Shown here: positions 58,889 through 64,000 of the stretch, piece after piece
Layout of the letters: each line of letters opens with the position of its first letter
Position numbering within the stretch: position 1 is the stretch's first letter
Assembly (NCBI GenBank): GCA_017404145.1
Contig: JAFRCW010000001.1
Location: 1-64,000 of the forward strand
From: Ruminococcus sp.
GTDB taxonomy: Bacteria; Bacillota; Clostridia; Oscillospirales; Acutalibacteraceae
Direction: 5' to 3'
Length of the DNA stretch: 64,000 nucleotides
The notes under the pieces: model-generated
What the model was told of the DNA's origin: nothing
Seen by the model: the letters and a program-made list of their open reading frames with translations, nothing else
Databases searched by the model: none
Position numbers and translations under genes: made by a program

Positions 58889-59056
58889 GCCAAACAAAAT
58901 TTTATATTTTTCACAGCTGATGTGTGTATTTTACCTTTTGGTAAAAATACAGGCTCGGTTTTAATACACGCATTTTGCTGTGATTGAAATTTTGTTTGGC
59001 GACATTGAGCTGTGTATTTTTCGGCGTGGCTCTCGGGTCGCGCTTTTTTGTTTTTA
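58889..59056 (+). ncRNA. Structured RNA unit 1
   Basis: A 14-bp closing stem (58889-58902 with 58987-59000) encloses TCACAGC/GCTGTGA, GTGTATT/AATACAC and TTACC/GGTAA stems in one long arm. After the stem comes a GCGTGGC/GTCGCGC hairpin followed by TTTTTTG (59023-59050), a terminator. With its own promoter this is a free-standing small RNA of about 165 nt. I do not recognise a known class. Confidence 0.65.
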
Positions 59057-59068
59057 TACTGATTTTTG

Positions 59069-59097
59069 TTGCATTTCGGTTTACAATGTGATATTAT
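59069..59097 (+). promoter_or_regulatory. Promoter of tandem RNA unit 2
   Basis: TTGCAT, a 17-base spacer and TATTAT, matching unit 1 around the minus-35. Confidence 0.75.
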
Positions 59098-59103
59098 TTT
59101 ATT

Positions 59104-59313
59104 GCGACAAAACCTGCATTGACCATATCATTGCGGTATCAAAAGAATAAAATGGTTTACTCGTATTTCGGAAAACACTGTGTTATGGTAAAAACACAGG
59201 TTTCTTTTCGTGTTTTCTGATTACGCAGTAATTTGATACCACGGGTTTTGTCGCAGAAATCAGAGGCTATGTGTTTTTCGGCGTGGCTCTCGGGTCGCGC
59301 TTTTTTGTTTTTA
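59104..59313 (+). ncRNA. Structured RNA unit 2
   Basis: An 11-bp closing stem (59104-59114 with 59244-59254) encloses GGTATCAAA/TTTGATACC (59135-59143 with 59232-59240) and a CTGTGTT/AACACAG hairpin. It ends in the same terminator hairpin as unit 1 (59281-59300) plus T-run. The last 40 bases are almost identical to unit 1, whereas the closing stems differ in sequence but both pair fully. The T-run lies right at the ribosome site of the gene at 59328, so it may act as an attenuator. Confidence 0.65.
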
Positions 59314-59327
59314 AGGAGGATTTGAGA

Positions 59328-59516
59328 GTGGATTTTGAGAAATCTTTTTCGGATTATTTGGAAAGGCGAGAATATGACGATGCGGAAAATGCATTGTTTT
59401 CGATTATCCGTTCTGCTTATCAAGCAGGCTGGAGTGATGCCGGAGGAGAGATTACCATACCATCGGCGAGAATCATTCATATTGTCAAAAACAAAAAAGG
59501 AGAAAAAGATGATTAA
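59328..59516 (+). CDS. Unknown 62-residue protein
   Basis: GTG 59328 follows AAGGAGG by eight bases. The protein (MDFEKSFSDYLERREYDDAE, then AYQAGWSDAGGEITIPSARI) is acidic at the start and basic at the end, without a known motif. It overlaps the BlaI-type gene by eight bases and follows the RNA units, so it is probably controlled by read-through past their terminator. Confidence 0.65.
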   Translation: MDFEKSFSDYLERREYDDAENALFSIIRSAYQAGWSDAGGEITIPSARIIHIVKNKKGEKDD

Positions 59517-59877
59517 ACATATGACAAAAAGCGAAAGAGAGATAATGGAATTGCTGTGGAAGAGTAAAAAACCTTTGTCCTGCGCAGAGATAGTCGAGAT
59601 TTCTGATGATAAGTCGTGGAAGAACAGTTATGTTCACTCTTTAATAAAACCACTGCTAAAGAAAGGTATTGCCACAACTGAATCCTTTGAATTGGTATCG
59701 CGGAGTTATGCCAGAAAATTTGCGCCGAAAATAAGCTATTACGAATATATATTGCTATCAGAGTTTTCGGATGAGGATTTACGTAATACCGAAAAAATGG
59801 TGGAATTTTTCAATACTTTTCTCCAAGTTACAGACAACGAAGAACTAACAGAGGAGATCAAAGACAGGATGAAATAA
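59509..59877 (+). CDS. BlaI/MecI/CopY-type winged-helix repressor
   Basis: The 122-residue protein begins MIKHMTKSEREIMELLWKSK and shows the BlaI winged helix (SCAEIVEISDDKSWKNSYVH, SLIKPLLKKGIATTE). A C-terminal dimerisation part follows. No BlaR1 sensor or beta-lactamase gene is adjacent. The start lies in the end of the 62-residue gene. Its target is unknown, and the RNA promoters upstream are candidates. Confidence 0.82.
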   Translation: MIKHMTKSEREIMELLWKSKKPLSCAEIVEISDDKSWKNSYVHSLIKPLLKKGIATTESFELVSRSYARKFAPKISYYEYILLSEFSDEDLRNTEKMVEFFNTFLQVTDNEELTEEIKDRMK

Positions 59878-59910
59878 AAAGAGGTAATGATTGATCATTA
59901 CCTCTTTTTA
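59876..59910. terminator. Bidirectional terminator
   Basis: AAAAAGAGGTAATGA pairs with TCATTACCTCTTTTT around TTGA. It serves the BlaI gene and the nif3-like gene, which converge here. Confidence 0.85.
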
Positions 59911-60660
59911 TCATACTGCCCGATACGGACACTCGCACCTCTCGCTTTTCATAAAGCGGATATCGGAGAATTCTGTTTGAAGCGCTTTTTTCAGCGGTTC
60001 GATCACCACATCCTCGGTGGAGAAATGCCCTGCGTCAAAGGCGGCGATCCCGTGTTCTTTCGCGAAAAGATACTGATGATGTTTGATCTCGCCTGTGACA
60101 AAAGCGTCAAAACGGTATTTCTCCCACAGCTCTACGCCTTCTCCGCCGCCTCCCGAGGAGACCGCGACGGTATAAACGGGCTTGCCGGTTTCGGTGAAGC
60201 GCACCGAGGGAGAGCCGATATGTGCTTTGATGTACTGCGCGAATGCTTCTGCCGTCATCGGAGACAAAAGAGTCCCGATACATAAAAAATCATCGGAATA
60301 CAGGGCGGTATCCTGTAAAGACAGCGCCTTTGCGAGCGCGGTATTCACGCCGTTTTCCGCTTTGTCAAGATTGGTGTGCAGACATAAAGCGGCGATATCG
60401 TATTTGATGAGCAGCTCCACTGCCGAATCCGGCTCGATCCGTCTGAGCGGATCAAAGATCACGGGATGATGAGAAAGAATCAGCTCACAGCCCTTCTCTT
60501 TCGCTTCCCTGACGACGTCCGATGTGATATCGAGCGCGAGGAGAACTTTGGTGACCTCGTTGTCTTTGGAGCCGCAGAGAAGTCCGACGTTGTCCCACTC
60601 TTCCGCTGAAGACAGCGGCGCGACGCTTTCAAAATATGCTAAAATAGGTTCAATTTTCAT
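59911..60660 (-). CDS. Nif3-like dinuclear metal protein (YqfO type)
   Basis: The 249-residue protein has the metal-binding HHP in LILSHHPVIFDPL, CLHTNLDKAENGVN and a late DAGHFSTEDVVI. These mark the Nif3/YqfO family, possibly a GTP cyclohydrolase-like or regulatory protein. It overlaps trmK by 11 bases. It is the short form without a PII-like insert. Confidence 0.92.
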   Translation of the reverse strand: MKIEPILAYFESVAPLSSAEEWDNVGLLCGSKDNEVTKVLLALDITSDVVREAKEKGCELILSHHPVIFDPLRRIEPDSAVELLIKYDIAALCLHTNLDKAENGVNTALAKALSLQDTALYSDDFLCIGTLLSPMTAEAFAQYIKAHIGSPSVRFTETGKPVYTVAVSSGGGGEGVELWEKYRFDAFVTGEIKHHQYLFAKEHGIAAFDAGHFSTEDVVIEPLKKALQTEFSDIRFMKSERCECPYRAV

Positions 60661-61312
60661 ACAGATATTCCTCTAATTGCCGCGCGGCAATACGGGCTAG
60701 ATCGTCGCCGATCGCCTGCTTTTTCAGTCTGTTCAGTGTGTGTTCCAGAAAGGTTTTTTCCTCATCGTGCTCTTTGCTGAGCTTGCCGAGATAGAGCGAG
60801 AGGGGAGAGGGCGTTTTCACTTCTCCCGTATATCGGACGAGCATCACGGTATAATGCTTGCCGTCCTCCGTGACCGCGCTCTGGTGTTGGATCGCAAAGC
60901 CGTTTTCATACAGCCACAAGATGAGTTTTTCACAGCGCGTCATCGGCTGGAGGATCAGCGAAAGGCTTTTGTCTTTGATATACGGACACTCTGAGAGGAT
61001 CTTCGCGATCAGCTCGCCGCCCATCCCCGCGATCACGACCGTGTCGATTTCGTCTTTTTTGACATTTTGCAGTCCGTCGGACAGGCGGGTCTCTATCTTG
61101 TCCGCCAGCTCATATCGAAGGATGTTTTCTTTTGCGCGCCCTAAGGGACCCTGAGCGATATCGCAGGCGACAGCGGACAGGATCTTGTTGTCAAGACACA
61201 GCGCGATCGGCAGATAGGCGTGATCGGTGCCGATATCAGCAAGGCGGCTGTCCTGAGCGACATAAGAAGCGCACAGAGCCAGCCGTCGAGACAGTGAGAA
61301 CGGGTTCTTCAT
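60650..61312 (-). CDS. trmK: tRNA (adenine-22-N1)-methyltransferase
   Basis: The 220-residue protein has motif I SRLADIGTDHAYLPIALCLD, VVIAGMGGELIAKIL and LILQPMTRCEKL, the TrmK/YqfN signature. It methylates A22 of tRNA. Its pairing with nif3-like is common in Firmicutes. Confidence 0.94.
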   Translation of the reverse strand: MKNPFSLSRRLALCASYVAQDSRLADIGTDHAYLPIALCLDNKILSAVACDIAQGPLGRAKENILRYELADKIETRLSDGLQNVKKDEIDTVVIAGMGGELIAKILSECPYIKDKSLSLILQPMTRCEKLILWLYENGFAIQHQSAVTEDGKHYTVMLVRYTGEVKTPSPLSLYLGKLSKEHDEEKTFLEHTLNRLKKQAIGDDLARIAARQLEEYLYEN

Positions 61313-61503
61313 TATTTGGCTGCTTCGTTGAGCGCTTTGACCAGCGCGTCAACGTCAGCGCCGTGTACCATGCACGCTTCTTCGATCGACTCGCCTCTCG
61401 AAGCGGGGCAGCCTAAGCAGTGCATACCCATCGAAAGGAACAAGGGAGCGGTCTGGGGGAACTGATCGAGCACATCGCCGATAATGGATTCTTTTGTGAT
61501 CAT
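61312..61503 (-). CDS. DUF1858 protein
   Basis: The 63-residue protein starts MITKESIIGDVLDQFPQTAP and has the CLGCPAS motif and an acidic C-terminus, the DUF1858 pattern often linked to hybrid-cluster-type proteins. It overlaps trmK by one base and heads that operon. The function is unknown. Confidence 0.9.
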   Translation of the reverse strand: MITKESIIGDVLDQFPQTAPLFLSMGMHCLGCPASRGESIEEACMVHGADVDALVKALNEAAK

Positions 61504-62028
61504 AGTGATAACCTCCGTTTTGTATTTGATATTATTCTATCACATATTTTTGAAAATACAACCTTTATTTTAGTGCAGAGTTGTGGGAGAGCTCCGCCCT
61601 CACCCAAAAATAAGGTGACGTAGGGAACGATGTCCACATCGCAATCGTATCTCGTTTTCGGCTGCGAAGTAAATCAACCGTAGGGCAAGGCGCCCTCGAC
61701 TTGCCGAAACGTTGATAGTATATCCATAACGGTATAGGAAATAACGGTGAAATCCTGCTCCTGAAAGAAACGCCTGATATTCCAAAATGCTTCTGCGACC
61801 GGCAAGTCGAGGGCGCCTTGCCCTACAGCTCTATGCAACGTCCTACCAATCGGGTGAGGGCGAAGCCCTCCCTCTCAGTTCTTATTTTTAGTTCTTATTT
61901 CTTAGTTCGAAATCGGGTGCCGGGCAGATCCCGCCCTTCACCTTTCACCCTTCTTTATTTTTCCATATCTGAAAAATAAATGAAAAATAGCGCTCCTTCT
62001 GGGAGCGCTAAGAGCAATTAAATTAATA
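61504..62028. repeat. Repeat-rich intergenic block
   Basis: It holds TGTAGGG-type copy 3 (61679-61827: TAGGGCAAGGCGCCCTCGAC mirrored by GTCGAGGGCGCCTTGCCCTA). It also holds parts of the CGGGTGAGGGC family (GTGGGAGAGCTCCGCCCTCA at about 61583, CGGGTGAGGGCGAAGCCCTC at about 61852, CGGGTGCCGGGCAGATCCCG at about 61915) and TTCTTATTTTTAGTTCTTAT arms. No credible gene. Confidence 0.75.
61999..62020 (-). terminator. Terminator of the zinc-ribbon gene
   Basis: On the minus strand AGCGCTCC pairs with GGAGCGCT around a short loop, followed by ATTTTTC. It lies just after the stop at 62029. Confidence 0.7.
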
Positions 62029-62319
62029 TTATTCAGCCTGAGCTTCTGCTTCTTTTCTTTTTGCAAAGCATTCGCTGCAATAGTAATCCTTGCCTTCCAT
62101 CGGCTTAAATGGGATATGTGCTTCGCCGCCACAGTCCGCACACACGGTGGTGTGCATCTCACGATTCGCTCTTATTGCATTTTTGCGGGCAATACGGCAA
62201 TCCTTACAGCGTTGGGGCTCATTGACGAAGCCCTTTTCAGCATAGAATTCCTGTTCGCCTGCCGTGAAAACAAACTCGTTTCCACAGTCTTTGCAAACCA
62301 GAGTTTTGTCTTCGTACAT
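62029..62319 (-). CDS. Zinc-ribbon protein (CxxCx-CxxC pairs)
   Basis: The 96-residue protein starts at the ATG at 62319, after GAGGT; the longer frame to 62418 lacks a site. It has CKDCGNEFVF with CKDCRIAR, then CADCGGEAHI with CSECFAKR. This is the double CXXC pattern of small cytoplasmic zinc-ribbon proteins that often accompany cold-shock proteins. The function is unknown. Confidence 0.85.
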   Translation of the reverse strand: MYEDKTLVCKDCGNEFVFTAGEQEFYAEKGFVNEPQRCKDCRIARKNAIRANREMHTTVCADCGGEAHIPFKPMEGKDYYCSECFAKRKEAEAQAE

Positions 62320-62541
62320 AGTGGTAACCTCACTTTGTTTATTTTTACCCCGCGGCGGAGTTGCACCGCCCACAGCTTGTCGGGGTATATTACTCGGTAA
62401 AAGCAACCACAGTTCCATCGTGTACAGCGTATTCGGGTCTAATTGGTACTAATTGTCTTTTCATCCAAACGAAACGAAAATAAGCTGTGATTTGGCTGTC
62501 GGTCACTTTCTAAGTAATCACAGATTTTGCAAAGGGGTACA

Positions 62542-63144
62542 TCAGTGTTTACTTATTTTCTTTCTGGTTCGGGATAGCGCGTTCTCGACGGATTTCTCCG
62601 ATACGTTCAAAAGCCGGGCGGTCTCCTTACAGGAAAACCCCTTGAGATAACACAGAGTCACCTCATATTCATAGGGAGAAAGCTCTTCCTTCAAACGTTT
62701 GTAGAGTGAGCGGGTATGTTCTTTGCTCTCGAGTATCTCGTCAGGGGTGCTTTGGTTCGAGTCAAAGACGTCCTCGCTCTCATCGTCGAGAAATATCTTA
62801 TTGTTATCGGGGATACGGCTCTTGGAAGAGGCGGCGCGAAGGACGCTGATGAATCGCTTTTCCACACACAGCGCCAGGAAGTTCTTAAAGCTCATATTCT
62901 TATCACAGTCATATTTTCTGACCGCTATGAGCATCGCGACCATCGCCTCTTGGATCAGGTCCGTGGTATCGGGATACAGATCCCGTCCCCTGTACTTTTT
63001 CGCAATGGAGGATATCAGCCCCAGATACCTTGCCGCAATCAGCTCAAACGCCGTTTCGTCGCCGCTTTGAAACCGCTGGATCAGCTGAGCGTCATGGGGC
63101 AGAGGTTCTCTTGCTATATTTTCCTGCAGGATAAAGCACCTCAC
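62542..63144 (-). CDS. Sigma-70 family factor, SigH-like
   Basis: The protein of about 200 residues has region 2 (ELIAARYLGLISSIAKKYRG, then DTTDLIQEAMVAMLIAVRKY) and region 4 (ELSPYEYEVTLCYLKGFSCK, then ETARLLNVSEKSVENALSRT), as in SigH. The start is uncertain: ATG 63192 and GTG 63144 are in frame, but neither has a ribosome site, whereas GAGGTG at about 63141 would serve a rare CTG. SigH starts sporulation or competence in Firmicutes, so comM upstream fits. Confidence 0.75.
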   Translation of the reverse strand: MRCFILQENIAREPLPHDAQLIQRFQSGDETAFELIAARYLGLISSIAKKYRGRDLYPDTTDLIQEAMVAMLIAVRKYDCDKNMSFKNFLALCVEKRFISVLRAASSKSRIPDNNKIFLDDESEDVFDSNQSTPDEILESKEHTRSLYKRLKEELSPYEYEVTLCYLKGFSCKETARLLNVSEKSVENALSRTRKKISKH

Positions 63145-63274
63145 AATATAGATATCTACTTTAATAATAAACAAAACAGCGATAAAAGTCAACAGTTTTT
63201 GTAAGATTCTGGATGACGAAGTTTTATTTGACTAAATATGATAAAAAAGAGTAAAAATTCGTTGACATTTTCTC

Positions 63275-63303
63275 TTGATTTTCTCAAACGTTCGTGCTAT
63301 AAT
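63275..63303 (+). promoter_or_regulatory. Promoter of comM
   Basis: TTGATT, a 17-base spacer and TATAAT lie 54 bases before ATG 63357. Confidence 0.75.
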
Positions 63304-63356
63304 AAGTTAAATTAGAACATTTATACGATTGCTGACACAGAGAACGGGGGATCCAT

Positions 63357-64000
63357 ATGGTAGTTAAATGCAACAGTCTCGGATTATTCGGATTAAAAAG
63401 CTACGCAGTAGAGATCGAAGCGGATTTGTCCAGAGGCGTCGCCGCTTTTGAGATCGTCGGACTGCCCGATACCGCGGTCAAGGAGTCGAGAGACAGGGTC
63501 AGGATCGCGATGAAAAACTGCGGCTTTGAATTTCCCGCTTCGCGTCTGGTGCTCAACCTTGCGCCTGCGGACATCAAGAAAGAGGGACCGCTCTACGATT
63601 TGCCGATACTGGTCGCGATCCTGAAAGCGGCGCGGTATATCACGGTGAACACCGACGATTGCGCGTTCATCGGCGAGGTAGCGCTCTCGGGAGACGTTCG
63701 GCCGATCAACGGCGTGCTGCCGATGGCGATCGCCGCCAAGGAGCAGGGGATCAAAAAGCTCTTCGTTCCCTCTCACAACGGCAACGAAGGCGCAGTCGTC
63801 AAGGGGATCGAGGTTTATCCCGTCGCGAGTATTTACGAACTGGTCGATCATCTGTCCGGACGCAGACAGATCGAAAAAGCGGTGTATGTACAGGAGATAT
63901 CTCCCGACCTTTCCGCGCTTGACTTTTCACAGGTCAAGGGACAGGCGGAGGCGAAGCGCGCGCTGGAGATCGCCGCCGCAGGCGGACACAACGTCCTGCT
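63357..64000 (+). CDS. comM: YifB/ComM-like Mg-chelatase-type ATPase, 3' truncated by window end
   Basis: The open frame runs from ATG 63357 (after ACGGGGGA) to the window end. MVVKCNSLGLFGLKSYAVEI, VGLPDTAVKESRDRVR and NLAPADIKKEGPLYDLPI are the ComM/YifB N-terminal domain. The sequence ends just before the Walker A loop, at AAGGHNVLL. ComM is a helicase that promotes branch migration during natural transformation. About two thirds of the gene lies outside. Confidence 0.93.
   Translation, partial: MVVKCNSLGLFGLKSYAVEIEADLSRGVAAFEIVGLPDTAVKESRDRVRIAMKNCGFEFPASRLVLNLAPADIKKEGPLYDLPILVAILKAARYITVNTDDCAFIGEVALSGDVRPINGVLPMAIAAKEQGIKKLFVPSHNGNEGAVVKGIEVYPVASIYELVDHLSGRRQIEKAVYVQEISPDLSALDFSQVKGQAEAKRALEIAAAGGHNVL

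Noticed and set aside
62453..62650. 65-residue plus-strand frame
   Set aside because: It overlaps the sigma-factor gene in antisense and has no motif or ribosome site.

Overview
The window joins two kinds of DNA. From base 1 to about 24.6 kb, with a low-GC appendix to about 27.5 kb, it carries the right-hand part of an integrative and conjugative element (ICE). From about 27.6 kb to the end it is a clearly more GC-rich chromosome of a Gram-positive gut-type Clostridia bacterium, most like Oscillospiraceae/Ruminococcus. The taxonomic guess rests on codon usage, a cysteine T-box leader, sortase B, a PdaB-like deacetylase, a SigH-like sigma factor, a glycolysis cluster, and abundant intergenic palindromic repeats. 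No 16S rRNA or other decisive marker is present.

ICE part. Bases 1-7847 hold one rightward conjugation operon: the tail of a probable coupling protein, a Maff2-like pilin-type peptide, a TrbL/VirB6-like membrane protein, a small Cys-rich protein, PrgI, the VirB4 ATPase, a class B sortase, a Cys-rich VLP protein and a large CHAP/lysozyme cell-wall hydrolase. A terminator closes it. Bases 8.0-19.8 kb are AT-rich cargo: an XRE-methyltransferase fusion, a frameshifted purC-like pseudogene, two paralogous XRE regulators each divergent from a target gene (a seven-repeat HTH protein and a SLOG protein), then thirteen tightly packed small enzymes (three HD hydrolases, GNAT, M24, Nudix, two HADs, VOC, ASCH, methyltransferase, S66/MccF-like peptidase). 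Bases 20-24.6 kb are the recombination end: a strong promoter with a LexA-like box, a small protein, a structured leader, a sigma-like factor, a MazF-zinc-ribbon protein, excisionase, tyrosine integrase and an array of TTACGCC repeats. A three-gene unknown operon, an ABM-like protein and a sugar O-acetyltransferase follow before composition switches.

Chromosomal part. Plus-strand genes include a Nudix hydrolase, a zinc-ribbon protein, a GT2-YfhO-lipoprotein envelope operon and a divergent EF-G paralogue. The minus strand then carries pgk-tpiA-gpmI and trmL. After luxS and a GH25 lysozyme come a repeat protein and a phosphoesterase, a probable type I toxin-antitoxin locus, a PdaB-like deacetylase, T-box-controlled cysE-cysS, pgsA, recA-recX-rimO, DUF1385-prmC, a two-component system with a lipoprotein, and trmB. 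Next is an unusual tandem pair of promoter-structured RNA-terminator units ahead of a 62-aa protein and a BlaI-type repressor. The end holds nif3-trmK-DUF1858, a zinc-ribbon protein, a SigH-like sigma factor and the start of comM.

The most unusual items are: the convergent hydrophobic-peptide/antisense-RNA locus near 44.4 kb; the tandem RNA units at 58.85-59.31 kb, whose different but matching closing stems look like covariation; the seven-repeat HTH protein; the EF-G paralogue lacking the NKxD motif; and the intergenic repeat families that recur throughout the chromosomal part.
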